From positions 1 to 64,000 of the forward strand of contig NZ_VCRA01000014.1 in the NCBI RefSeq assembly GCF_005938385.1: a stretch of 64,000 nucleotides of DNA, read 5' to 3'. Both the position numbers and the translations under genes were made by a program. The stretch is from Paenibacillus mesophilus. GTDB taxonomy: Bacteria; Bacillota; Bacilli; Paenibacillales; NBRC-103111. The notes beneath the pieces are model-generated. The model was not told the origin of the DNA. It worked only from the letters and a program-made list of their open reading frames with translations, and made no database searches. Positions 24,932 through 34,489 of the stretch are shown here, one piece after another; position 1 is the first letter of the stretch, and each line of letters begins with the position of its first letter.

Positions 24932-27900
24932 ATGGATGAACAAAAGCAGATGGATGGGAATACTGTGGCGCCGGTCAGCAGGCGTCAGCTGTTGGCGGCG
25001 TTCGGGATGGCGAGCGCTGCGCTGGCGGCGCAATCCATACTCGCCGGACAGGCAGCGGCTGCAGCCCAGAACCCGACGGTGTCGGGGAGCACATATGGAG
25101 GGGGTGGCACGGTGACCGGGGCGACCTATAACGGAAACGGGCCGGGTTCCGGTTATCCGCCGGGCAAGGCTATGGCAAATGGACTCTACCATCTCTTGTA
25201 CGAGACGGTCGCGGACATGAAGGCGGATGCCAGCCTGGTTGACGGTATACTCGCCAGCACGTCCGGTTATTACGAGTCCGGCGACGGAGGGGGAGCGGAT
25301 TATGTGATCCGGTCCGGCACGCTGCCGGAAGACGGAGGCGGGGTCATTTCCTTGTCGGCGAACGGCTTGCAGGCTGTTCTGCTTCCCGGAGACAGTATCC
25401 GCTACAAGCAATTCGGCGCCGTAGGGGACGGTTCGAACGATGACGGCGTGCAGATCAAGAAGGCTCATGCTTATGCGAACGACCGCGAGTTGCCTGTCGT
25501 GAACTTAAGCGGCGAGTATTGGATTAAGCAAACGAACGAAATTGTCATCCAGACGAATGCGAGCTGGGGGCACACCAAGTTTCATATCGACGAAAGCTTC
25601 AACAGTAGGTCGAATCCCCGCTTCCGGGTAACGAGCCGCAAGAGCGAGGTAACGATCGCATTCGATGCGGCGACGAAGGCATCATTCCTCAGCCAGATGA
25701 AACCGGGCACTACCTTAATCCCCGAATTGGCACCTTACAAAAACAGTCTCGTGTTTGTCGTCGACAGCAACGACAAAATCGGGGTTCGCTACGGCTATAC
25801 CCATAACGGATGGAACAGGGAAGAATTTTTTTATGTCGAGGAGCACGGTCGCCTGATCGGGGACATCGCCTGGACGTTTACAGGCTACACGAGCCTGATC
25901 GCCTATCCGTGCGACGACAATTATTTGGTCATTGACGGAGGAACGTTCTACATGTCGGGAACCAGCCCGGGCGTTAACGGGGCCTACCTCCATAACGGCA
26001 TTTTGGTCAGGCGCAGCCGCACCATCATCCGCAACCAATGGGTCGGGCTGGAGGAAGGGGCGGTTGACGTTTCGCTCGATCCGAGGTCGGGGTTTTATTA
26101 TTTCAACAACGTCTTCGACGTAACGCTAGAAAATGTCCGGCTCATTCCATGGGAGCAGGACCGCGAAGGAACTGACCGCGATGTTCCGGCAGGCACGTAC
26201 GGCATCGGCGGGGCCCGGGTGCTGAACGCCACGTTCCGCAATGTTACCGCTGAAGGAAGCAACGTTCACTGGGGCGTATTCGGCACGAATCTATTCAAAA
26301 ATTTCCGCATCGAAGGGTGCCGCCTGAACCGCGTAGACGTTCACTTTCATTGCTGGAACTTGTACGTGAAAGATTCTGAGATCGGCTACCGCGGCTTTAC
26401 GCTCACCGGGGGCGGAGATTTGTTCATTGAGAACACGAAGCGGTTCGGCAGCCGGTTCATCGATTTTCGCGTAGATTACGGAGCCAAGTGGGACGGCAAC
26501 ATCCGGCTGTCCAACTGCCGGCTGGTCGTAACGAGCGGTACCGCCGAGGCTGTCGCGCTGCATTGTGTGCCCGCCAATTTCGACTACAAATATCCGATCG
26601 GATACGGGCGGTCCATCAAAGTGGAGGATTTCATCTTCGATTACACCGGCATTCCGAATCCGACCGGCGTATGCCGAATCATGAAGATCGCCACGTTTTC
26701 CAAAATTACGAGCACATCGGCCAGGTTGTTTTTCCCGCAAACCATCGAGTTTAGTGATGTAAGCGTCGTCGGTCGGGAGAAGGGCGTACGCATTCTGGAG
26801 ATCGCGAATCCGTTAAGCTTCCACCTCGGCAAGCCGGGAGGCTACGATGCGAATCAGGTGACGCCTAACTGCCACATGCGCTTTGTCAATATCCAGAGCG
26901 AGAAAGTGCCGAGACAGGCGTCGCAGTCGACGGCAAACGTCAATTTTTTGCTGAACGCGCTTGGCACGGCTGCCTATGACGATCCGTATGCGCTGCACCC
27001 GAAAATTGATATGATCCATTGCGGCGATTTTTTCGGACATTTTAAAGGCGCGATTGCCGATGCGTATTTCAACCAATGCACGATCAACTGTCTCGATGCT
27101 TATGAGGGCGGGCCGATGCGCGGGCGCATCGTGTTCGACAACTGCCGGATCAAGGCGGACGCCGTAGACGACGGTAAGCTGCTGTACTCGCTGAGCGCCG
27201 TACACGGAGTATCTTTTGTAAATTGCACGGTACACGCCCCTGTTCTGGACGGGACGGAGCGGCCGGATCTGCTTGGCCGGTATGATTTTATAAACGTAAA
27301 CAATACGTTGCGGTACAATCATCTCAATACCAGATTGTCCAAAACGCTCGTCGACTATTTCGCGGGCGCGGGCACGCCGGTCGAACCGGAGTTCTACGCG
27401 ATGCTGAAGAGCCACCACGATTCGGAGAGCATCTCGATGGCCAAGCGCAAAGGGACGACAGCCGAGCGGCCCGCACCGGCCAAATTCAATTCCGAGAAAG
27501 GCTTCGCTTATTTCGATACCGACCTGGGGCAGCCGGTCGTATGGGACGGCACGCGCTGGGTGAATACGGCGAAAGCGGGAGATACGCTCCACTACTATAC
27601 GGGAGACTTGCCGGCGGCCGCCCCCGGAACGGCTATGAAGCGCGTGGAAAGCCATCCTTCCCAGGAATACGTCCTCCCCCAGGCCGGGCAGCTTGCCAAA
27701 TATGCCATTTACGTAAGCGCGCCGCTCGCGTCCGCTTCCTTTACTTTCGACGTATGGAAGAACGGTGCTGTCTGGCTGAGCGGAATAGCCGGTTCGACCT
27801 CGTCGTCCAACCCCAAGTTGGCAGCGTTTACAGGGGCGGCTTCGTTCAATGCGGGGGACCGGATCGCGATCCGGATCGCTTCGGTAGGCTCGGGATTGGC

Positions 27901-27952
27901 GGCAGGTACTTATGCGACGGTCGATTTATATGTCAACTATGCCAATTATTAA
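24932..27952 (+). CDS. Tat-exported beta-helix protein B (tandem paralogue of A)
   Basis: 1006 residues with the same architecture as protein A: twin-arginine signal (VSRRQLLAAFGMASAALAA), a Gly/Thr-rich linker, the GYYESGDGGGADYVI module, beta-helix, GFAYFDTDLGQPVVWDGTRW, and a C-terminal beta domain. The two share long near-identical stretches, for example YPCDDNYLVIDGGTFYMSG, HWGVFGTNL, VDVHFHCWNLYV, FDYKYPIGYGR and DAYEGGPMRGR, so the pair arose by tandem duplication and then diverged. GGAGGAG sits just before the ATG. Function as for A: a cell-surface or secreted polysaccharide-active protein (inference). Confidence 0.84.
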   Translation: MDEQKQMDGNTVAPVSRRQLLAAFGMASAALAAQSILAGQAAAAAQNPTVSGSTYGGGGTVTGATYNGNGPGSGYPPGKAMANGLYHLLYETVADMKADASLVDGILASTSGYYESGDGGGADYVIRSGTLPEDGGGVISLSANGLQAVLLPGDSIRYKQFGAVGDGSNDDGVQIKKAHAYANDRELPVVNLSGEYWIKQTNEIVIQTNASWGHTKFHIDESFNSRSNPRFRVTSRKSEVTIAFDAATKASFLSQMKPGTTLIPELAPYKNSLVFVVDSNDKIGVRYGYTHNGWNREEFFYVEEHGRLIGDIAWTFTGYTSLIAYPCDDNYLVIDGGTFYMSGTSPGVNGAYLHNGILVRRSRTIIRNQWVGLEEGAVDVSLDPRSGFYYFNNVFDVTLENVRLIPWEQDREGTDRDVPAGTYGIGGARVLNATFRNVTAEGSNVHWGVFGTNLFKNFRIEGCRLNRVDVHFHCWNLYVKDSEIGYRGFTLTGGGDLFIENTKRFGSRFIDFRVDYGAKWDGNIRLSNCRLVVTSGTAEAVALHCVPANFDYKYPIGYGRSIKVEDFIFDYTGIPNPTGVCRIMKIATFSKITSTSARLFFPQTIEFSDVSVVGREKGVRILEIANPLSFHLGKPGGYDANQVTPNCHMRFVNIQSEKVPRQASQSTANVNFLLNALGTAAYDDPYALHPKIDMIHCGDFFGHFKGAIADAYFNQCTINCLDAYEGGPMRGRIVFDNCRIKADAVDDGKLLYSLSAVHGVSFVNCTVHAPVLDGTERPDLLGRYDFINVNNTLRYNHLNTRLSKTLVDYFAGAGTPVEPEFYAMLKSHHDSESISMAKRKGTTAERPAPAKFNSEKGFAYFDTDLGQPVVWDGTRWVNTAKAGDTLHYYTGDLPAAAPGTAMKRVESHPSQEYVLPQAGQLAKYAIYVSAPLASASFTFDVWKNGAVWLSGIAGSTSSSNPKLAAFTGAASFNAGDRIAIRIASVGSGLAAGTYATVDLYVNYANY

Positions 27953-28045
27953 ACGGCAAGGAGTGATGGAAGCAATACGGACAGGCCCGCATGATGACGT
28001 TTGCGATAACGAGATCGTGAAGGAATTAGAGGAGTGATCGAATTG

Positions 28046-31000
28046 ATGAAGAGATTGGTCTGCCGGCTGCTTATGCTCGTACTGGTGTTTACGATGATCC
28101 CCCTGTATGCCGTAGAGACCCGGGCGGAGACGATGCCGTTATTGAACGGAGGCTTCGACTCCGGGCTTACGGGGTGGAGCAGGCTGCATGGGAACGCGAC
28201 GAACATGACGATAACTAGCGAGCTCAAATTTTCGGGTGGATTCAGCCTGAAAATCAAAGATTTGGAGAACAACGGATCGTATGCCATGGTCAGCGACAAG
28301 TATCCCGTCGCGGAGGGCAAGCAGATTACGGCATCGGCCAAAATGTATTTATCGGGAGGCTCTGGATCGGTCTACCTGTATTTCTACGATTCGGCGGGAA
28401 CGATGATCCACAGCGTATTCTCGAACAAAAGCTCCCCGCAAACGGCATGGTTCGACGTCACGATCAGCTCGGCCGTACCGGCAGGGGCGGTGAACGTAAG
28501 CATCGTGCTCGCCACGAGCATTGTCAATGTAGGTACCGCTTATTTCGACAACGTCTCGCTGTCCGCCTCGGTACCTCTTCCCAACGGCGGATTCGAGTCG
28601 GGATTGACGGGATGGACCGCAGCTTACGGCAGTGCGCAGCGAATGACTTCGACTGGCGAAGCGGCCTTTGCAGGTACACGCAGTCTAAAGATCGACGATA
28701 ACTCGTCCACAAGCTCCTTCGGCATGGAAAGCGACAAATTCCCGGTCGTTCCCGGCCGGCAGTATACGGCCGAAGTGAAGGCGCGCGTAGAGAGCGGTTC
28801 CGGAGCTATTTATTTGCGCTTCTACAATGCCTCAAATCAGCAGCTCGATCAAAAATCGACGGGAGCCGGGGCGGCACCGGGTCAGTGGCGCAATGTCACG
28901 GCGACGCTGGTCGCACCGGAAGGCGCGGTTAAAGCAAGCGTCGTTCTGTACAGCGCTCTGGCCAATACGGGCGTCATCTATTTCGACGAGGTGAGCGTGT
29001 CGGAAATCAGCCTCATTCGCGGGACTGTGACGGATAGCTCGAACGGCTCCCCGGTAGCTTGGGCGGCCGCTTATCTTTACAACGCCGCCGATACAGGCTT
29101 CGCCACACCGCTAGATAAAGCGGTAACCGATAGTAACGGGAAATATACGTTCGGCCGGAGCATGGAGAATGGAAGTTACGTGGTCCGAGCGTCGAAAGAC
29201 GGTTACTTGCGCGGGACGGCGGCTGTCGAGGTCGGTGGCAACGGTACCGGGGTCGGAGCCGTTTCCCTCGCGAAGGATACTGCTGCGGCAAGCTATACCG
29301 TAAGCGGACAAGTGTATTTGCCCGTTACAGCCCAACCGATCCCAGGAGCCAATATATCCCTATACGACGATGACGATCTTGCTTACACGACTGTACTTGG
29401 GACTGCGGTATCTGCGGCGGACGGCACGTTCACGATGGACCGGACGGTCCCGAACGGCAGATATTTGGCCCGCGCGGTCAAGGCGGGATATTACACGACG
29501 ACGTTCCCGGTAACGGTAAGGGATGCCGATTACACGGAAGCGGCACTGCAGATGCCGATAAAAACAAGCCTCACGGTGCAAAGCATGCCGAAACCGCCGG
29601 CGGTGCATCCGCGAGTGTACGTAACGCCGGAGCTCGTACCTCAGCTGCAGGCGAAAATACAAACCGCCGCATTCCAGCCGATCTGGAGCAAGCTGAACAG
29701 TCTCAGCTACATTCCGGTTTATACGGGCAGGAGCAGCGGGGCATCGCTTGCGATCGAGCAGTACGCTTTCCCGGCAGCGGAAAACACCCGCTATGTGAAA
29801 GTTTTCGGCAGAGGCAATTCGACCAACCAATGGAATTCGATAACGGAAACGGAGATTTACACGCGCAATTCCGCCTCTCAATTGGTCAAGCTGCCCGTGC
29901 AGAGCGCTTCCTGGAGCAGCCAGGACCGCCAGTATGACGGCAACAACACGATCGACGGCAATCTCGATCAAGAGTCCAGATGGTCGGCGGAAGGCAGGGA
30001 GGAGTGGATCCAATACGACCTCGGGGCTTCCTCCGCAGTAACCGACATAGGCATCGCTTGGTATAGCGGCAATATCCGCACGTCCTATTTCGACATCTAC
30101 GTATCCGGCGACGGACAAAGCTGGAGGCTCGTCGATCTCGGAATGGGCAAGGAGCCGGGCTTGTTGGATCCGCCGCCGGTCGGCCAATCCAACTATTCGG
30201 CCGCCCTCAAAAATGCGGTCGAGTACAACGCGATGAAATATTTGCTGACCGGAGACGCCGCCAGCGGCCGGCTGGCAATCCGGACGATTCTTAATTTCAT
30301 GGATACCGCCGTCTACGCGGGGCTGGATACGTTCAGGCCGATCGGGGATACGATTCACGCCGCATCCGTTACGTACGATTGGTGCTACCCGCTGCTGACT
30401 GCAGAAGAGAAGTCCGCCTTCATCTCCAAGATGAAAAATCTCGCCGGACAGATGGAAATGGGGTATCCTCCGACCCGCGGCGGCTCGATTACGGGGCATT
30501 CCGGAGAAAATATGCTGATGAAAGATTTGCTGGCAGCCGGCATCGCGATATACGGCGAAGATCCGGAGATGTACAATTTGTCGGCCAACCGGTTTTTTAA
30601 CGAATTCGTTCCGGCGAGAAACTTCTGGTATTTATCCGGCATGCACCATCAAGGCGATTCTTATGGCTTCGGCGTCCGCCTGATGCCCGAACTGTGGGCG
30701 CAATGGATGTTCGCCCGGATGGGGTACCCCGGAGTGTTCGTCGACGAGCAGCGCGATACGCTGTACCGCGGCCTCTATCTGCGCCGGCCCGACGGACAGC
30801 TGATGCGCGACGGAGACACGTCCTGGCAAAACTCCAGCGCGCCGGGAGCTTATTGGAAATATACGTCGGTCATTCCTTTGGCCGCTTCGTATTACAGGGA
30901 TCCGTATTTGCAGGACGAGTTTCTGCGGCAGTATACGATGGGCTCGAATCCGCTCGTGGAAATATTGTTCATCGATCCGGAGCTTGCGGCCAGGCCGGTC

Positions 31001-33253
31001 GGCGAATTGCCGCTCACCCGCTACTTCGGATTCCCGTACGGGACGATGATCGCCCGCACCGGATGGGAGATGGATAGTCCGGGGACAAGGGCGTCCGACG
31101 TGGTGGCCGAGATGAAGATCGGCAACTACCAGTTCGGCAATCACCAGCATCTGGATATGGGCAGCTTCCAGCTTTATTACAAAGGCGGTCTCGCCATCGA
31201 TTCGGGCATGTACCAGGGTGTGCACGGAGCCTATGGCAGTGAGCATGACAAACATTACTACAAGCGGACGATCGCGCATAATTCGATGCTCGTCTATGAT
31301 CCGGCGGAGAAGTTCTACAGCGATTGGGCAAATGACGGAGGGCAGCGGAAGCTTCCGGAAGCGGGCAAACTGGACGATCTGCTCGGCAAAGACTACTATA
31401 ACGGGATTGTGGAAGGCCATCAGTTCGGACCGGATCCGGACGCACCGGTTTTCAGCTATATGAAGGGAGATTTGACGGCCGCTTATACGGATAAAGTGGA
31501 GCAGTTCAAACGATCGTTCTTGTTCTTGAACATGAAGGACAGCAGTCATCCTGCCGCGATGATCGTATACGACAAGGTCGTCTCCTCCGACCCGAACTTC
31601 AAAAAATATTGGCTGCTGCACAGCATGGAAGAGCCGCAGGTTGCAGGCGGCACGACAACGATCGTGCGGAGTGAAGCGGGTTATTCCGGCAAGCTGGTCA
31701 ATGAGACGCTGCTGCCGCAGGCCGGCAACGCCTTGATTGAGAAAATCGGAGGACCCGGTCGGGAATTCGAGGTTTTCGGAACGAATTATTTGCAGGAGCC
31801 TTCGCGGCCGGCTGGACAGCATACGGTCGAAGCGGGGGCGTGGCGGGTACAAATTTCGCCGCAAGCTCCGGCGGAAACCGACCATTTCCTGAACGTGATG
31901 CAAGTAATGGACAATGGTAGTACGGCACCGCTCTCGACCGACAAGATCGAATCCGAGCGGATGGTAGGGGCGGCTGTAGCCGATGTCGTGGCTCTGTTCA
32001 GCAAGTCCGGCGACCGGGAGAGCGGAACCGTATCGTTCTCGGTCTACGCCAGCCAACCGAAGCTGCAATTCATAGTCGCCGATCTGGCGGCGGGATCGTG
32101 GAAAATCGACGGCGGCGGGCAGCAAGTATGGGGAGAAGTTACCGCGGAAGGCGGCGTGCTCTACTTCAACGGAGCCCCGGGCGATTATACGTTGACCTAT
32201 ATGGGAGAGCGGGATATCGTTCCTCCGGTAACGGCAGCGCATATCGACGGCAAGAGCGGGCCGGGAACGTTCAATAATCGGGACGTGACGGTCACCTTCA
32301 GCACATACGAACTGTTGTCGGGAGTGAATCGGACGGAATACAGGCTGAACGGCGGAAACTGGTCCACGGTGACCGACTCCGTATACTTGACCGGAGAAGG
32401 CGTGCATGCGTTCGAGTATCGTTCCGTCGACGGCGCGGGCAACGTCGAGACGCCCCAGCAGGCCGTTATCGGGATCGATAAGACGCCTCCCGTGCTGATC
32501 TTGAACGGCAGTCCGGAGATGTCGGTGTTAATGGGCAGCACCTATGCCGACCCGGGTGCCAGAGCGGAGGATCAGCTCGACCCGAGCGTAGGCGGACGGG
32601 TAGAAGTTGCAGGATTTGTGAACACGGGCGTGCCGGGAACGTATCAGTTGACTTTCCGGGTGACCGATGCGGCGGGCAATGCCGCGCAGCCCGTCTCGCG
32701 AACGGTACATGTACTCGATCCTTCCGGAATAGCGAAAATCGGGTTTGATTCGAATTTATATTTGATGCCGATCGGAACCTCGAGAGGAACAGTTGTTACT
32801 GCTGTTTACGGGGATGGCCGCCGTTCGGATATAACGGCACTGGCCTCTTTCGCCTCTTCTAATCCCGGGGTCGCTTCGGTTGCGAACGGCGTCATTACCG
32901 CGGTCGGCAGCGGGGGAGCGGTCATCACCGCTTCTTACGGAGGCCATACCGCATGGGCGGTCGTAGGAGCAGGTTCTCCGATACACGGATTTTTCCGTGC
33001 ACTGGAGGAGCTGATCCATAAGTATGCCGCGCTTGGGGAGCTGGACTCTTCGCTTCGGAGCCAGCTTGAGAACCGGCTGAAGCAGGCGGAGGATCAAGGG
33101 GAGAAAGGACATCCGGTACAAGCGCTCAAGCATTTGGGAGATTTCCTTGACGCTTTGCGGAAGCAATCGGATAAAATTTCCGTGCAAGCGGCGGAGAGGC
33201 TCGGCGCCGGCGTCAATAGCTTGATGCGCGAGCTGTCGGGAGCAGCCGACTGA
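28046..33253 (+). CDS. Giant multidomain heparinase II/III-type polysaccharide lyase
   Basis: About 1735 residues. Order (approximate): Sec signal 1-30; two CBM4/9-like modules 30-175 and 177-320; two carboxypeptidase-regulatory-like beta domains 322-408 and 417-502; heparinase N-terminal segment HPRVYVTPELVPQLQ at 522; an inserted F5/8 type C (discoidin) domain 570-697; the all-alpha lyase core 705-970 with SGMHHQGDSYG; the beta-sheet lyase domain 995-1385 with FGNHQHLDMGSFQLYY; OmpL47-like, DUF5011-like and BIG2 Ig domains 1390-1640; a C-terminal FIMAH domain 1645-1731. Heparinase II-like enzymes cut uronic-acid glycans by beta-elimination. Starts GTG 28034, TTG 28043 and ATG 28046 are all possible; ATG gives the best signal peptide. 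Confidence 0.86.
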   Translation: MKRLVCRLLMLVLVFTMIPLYAVETRAETMPLLNGGFDSGLTGWSRLHGNATNMTITSELKFSGGFSLKIKDLENNGSYAMVSDKYPVAEGKQITASAKMYLSGGSGSVYLYFYDSAGTMIHSVFSNKSSPQTAWFDVTISSAVPAGAVNVSIVLATSIVNVGTAYFDNVSLSASVPLPNGGFESGLTGWTAAYGSAQRMTSTGEAAFAGTRSLKIDDNSSTSSFGMESDKFPVVPGRQYTAEVKARVESGSGAIYLRFYNASNQQLDQKSTGAGAAPGQWRNVTATLVAPEGAVKASVVLYSALANTGVIYFDEVSVSEISLIRGTVTDSSNGSPVAWAAAYLYNAADTGFATPLDKAVTDSNGKYTFGRSMENGSYVVRASKDGYLRGTAAVEVGGNGTGVGAVSLAKDTAAASYTVSGQVYLPVTAQPIPGANISLYDDDDLAYTTVLGTAVSAADGTFTMDRTVPNGRYLARAVKAGYYTTTFPVTVRDADYTEAALQMPIKTSLTVQSMPKPPAVHPRVYVTPELVPQLQAKIQTAAFQPIWSKLNSLSYIPVYTGRSSGASLAIEQYAFPAAENTRYVKVFGRGNSTNQWNSITETEIYTRNSASQLVKLPVQSASWSSQDRQYDGNNTIDGNLDQESRWSAEGREEWIQYDLGASSAVTDIGIAWYSGNIRTSYFDIYVSGDGQSWRLVDLGMGKEPGLLDPPPVGQSNYSAALKNAVEYNAMKYLLTGDAASGRLAIRTILNFMDTAVYAGLDTFRPIGDTIHAASVTYDWCYPLLTAEEKSAFISKMKNLAGQMEMGYPPTRGGSITGHSGENMLMKDLLAAGIAIYGEDPEMYNLSANRFFNEFVPARNFWYLSGMHHQGDSYGFGVRLMPELWAQWMFARMGYPGVFVDEQRDTLYRGLYLRRPDGQLMRDGDTSWQNSSAPGAYWKYTSVIPLAASYYRDPYLQDEFLRQYTMGSNPLVEILFIDPELAARPVGELPLTRYFGFPYGTMIARTGWEMDSPGTRASDVVAEMKIGNYQFGNHQHLDMGSFQLYYKGGLAIDSGMYQGVHGAYGSEHDKHYYKRTIAHNSMLVYDPAEKFYSDWANDGGQRKLPEAGKLDDLLGKDYYNGIVEGHQFGPDPDAPVFSYMKGDLTAAYTDKVEQFKRSFLFLNMKDSSHPAAMIVYDKVVSSDPNFKKYWLLHSMEEPQVAGGTTTIVRSEAGYSGKLVNETLLPQAGNALIEKIGGPGREFEVFGTNYLQEPSRPAGQHTVEAGAWRVQISPQAPAETDHFLNVMQVMDNGSTAPLSTDKIESERMVGAAVADVVALFSKSGDRESGTVSFSVYASQPKLQFIVADLAAGSWKIDGGGQQVWGEVTAEGGVLYFNGAPGDYTLTYMGERDIVPPVTAAHIDGKSGPGTFNNRDVTVTFSTYELLSGVNRTEYRLNGGNWSTVTDSVYLTGEGVHAFEYRSVDGAGNVETPQQAVIGIDKTPPVLILNGSPEMSVLMGSTYADPGARAEDQLDPSVGGRVEVAGFVNTGVPGTYQLTFRVTDAAGNAAQPVSRTVHVLDPSGIAKIGFDSNLYLMPIGTSRGTVVTAVYGDGRRSDITALASFASSNPGVASVANGVITAVGSGGAVITASYGGHTAWAVVGAGSPIHGFFRALEELIHKYAALGELDSSLRSQLENRLKQAEDQGEKGHPVQALKHLGDFLDALRKQSDKISVQAAERLGAGVNSLMRELSGAAD

Positions 33254-33276
33254 TCCGGCATCATCCATAATCGATA

Positions 33277-33313
33277 GAGAAGCCCTTTGCGGTTGTCCCG
33301 CAGGGGGCTTCTC
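33277..33313 (+). terminator. Hairpin at the end of the lyase operon
   Basis: GAGAAGCCCttTGCGG (33277-33292) pairs with CCGCAGGGGGCTTCTC (33298-33313). No T run follows, so it may act as a 3' stabiliser or weak terminator. Confidence 0.65.
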
Positions 33314-33397
33314 CATGCAAGCCGGTCATAAAAAGATGCTGACTGGCTGCCGCCGCATCTGTTACGATGAAAGCATTAAGCAACCGGAGGGAACAAC

Positions 33398-34489
33398 GTG
33401 GACCGTTTTTGCTTCGAGCCTGACCGATACCCCGAGGAGCCCGGCTGCTATCTGATGTTCGACCGGAGCGGGCAGCTGCTGTACGTCGGGAAAGCGGTCA
33501 ATTTGCGCCGGAGGCTCTGTTCTTACTTTCAGTCCAAGCCGGATCGGCCGAAGGTGGCGCAGCTCGTCCAAGAAATCGCCGATATCGAAATCATGATCGT
33601 GCGAAACGAAAACGAGAGCTTTACGCTGGAAACCAATTTGATCCAGTATTACAAGCCGCCCTACAACCGCGCGAAAAAGCGGGAGAGCTCCGTTTACCCC
33701 TACATCGCCGTAACGCAAGAACCGGTGCCCCGCCTGCTCTCCGCCGACCGGGAACGGCAGGCTCCGCGCGCATCGGGCGCAAGCGGCGGGGAACGTTTGA
33801 TCGGACCTTTTCCCAATCCTGTCTTCCGCAATTATGCGCTGGAATTCGTAATCGACAACTACAAGCTGCGCACGTGCGAACCGCTCCCGAGCAGGCTGTG
33901 CATGCGCTATTATTTGGGCAAGTGCGGAGGAATATGCGAGCTTAAGGAGACGGAGGAGCAGTACGACGAGCGTATGTCCGGCGTGCTCCAATTGCTCTCC
34001 GATCCGGGCGGGATGCCGGGAGAGATGGAGAAGGCGATGGAGGCTTTGTCCGAACGACTGCAGTTCGAGAAGGCCAAGGACATGTACGTCCGGCTGAACG
34101 CGCTGCGAAGCATGCTGGACGAGCAGGCGGTCAACGTTTCGCGGGACCATCATCAGCTGGCCGTCTTCTTCGGTTCGGGTCATCTGCTGGCCGCCCGTAT
34201 CGAGTACGGAATGCTGCGTACAAGGTTCGTCTGTATCGCAGTCGATTCGGAGTGGGTCCAAAGACTCATTTTTCTGCTGCCGGACAAAGGCCTCATCGAG
34301 ATTATAACCAACGACATGAGCATGGCGGAACCGTTGGTGCGATTGGCCCGAACCCGTCGGTTAAAGGTGAAAGCCGCTGTTCCGGCAAGAGGAAAAAAGT
34401 TACATATGTTGAACATATGCGAACGGAATTTAATATATCGTTTGGACTATTCGACAAAAACAAACACGAACTGCCATAACCCTTCATAA
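33398..34489 (+). CDS. Short UvrC-like GIY-YIG nuclease
   Basis: 363 residues, resembling only the N-terminal half of UvrC: a GIY-YIG nuclease domain (GCYLMFDRSGQLLYVGKAVN; ETNLIQYYKPPYN, about 15-90), a central region with RLCMRYYLGKCGGIC and an UVR-like helix pair (about 205-250). The RNase H-like and helix-hairpin-helix regions of full UvrC are absent. GTG at 33398 follows CCGGAGGG. It may act as a UvrC/Cho-like auxiliary incision enzyme or have another role. The last 40 residues diverge, so a shortened gene is also possible. Confidence 0.82.
   Translation: MDRFCFEPDRYPEEPGCYLMFDRSGQLLYVGKAVNLRRRLCSYFQSKPDRPKVAQLVQEIADIEIMIVRNENESFTLETNLIQYYKPPYNRAKKRESSVYPYIAVTQEPVPRLLSADRERQAPRASGASGGERLIGPFPNPVFRNYALEFVIDNYKLRTCEPLPSRLCMRYYLGKCGGICELKETEEQYDERMSGVLQLLSDPGGMPGEMEKAMEALSERLQFEKAKDMYVRLNALRSMLDEQAVNVSRDHHQLAVFFGSGHLLAARIEYGMLRTRFVCIAVDSEWVQRLIFLLPDKGLIEIITNDMSMAEPLVRLARTRRLKVKAAVPARGKKLHMLNICERNLIYRLDYSTKTNTNCHNPS

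Noticed and set aside
30632..32407. 591-codon minus-strand frame inside the lyase gene
   Set aside because: No start signal or recognisable domain; the plus-strand lyase has clear catalytic motifs there.
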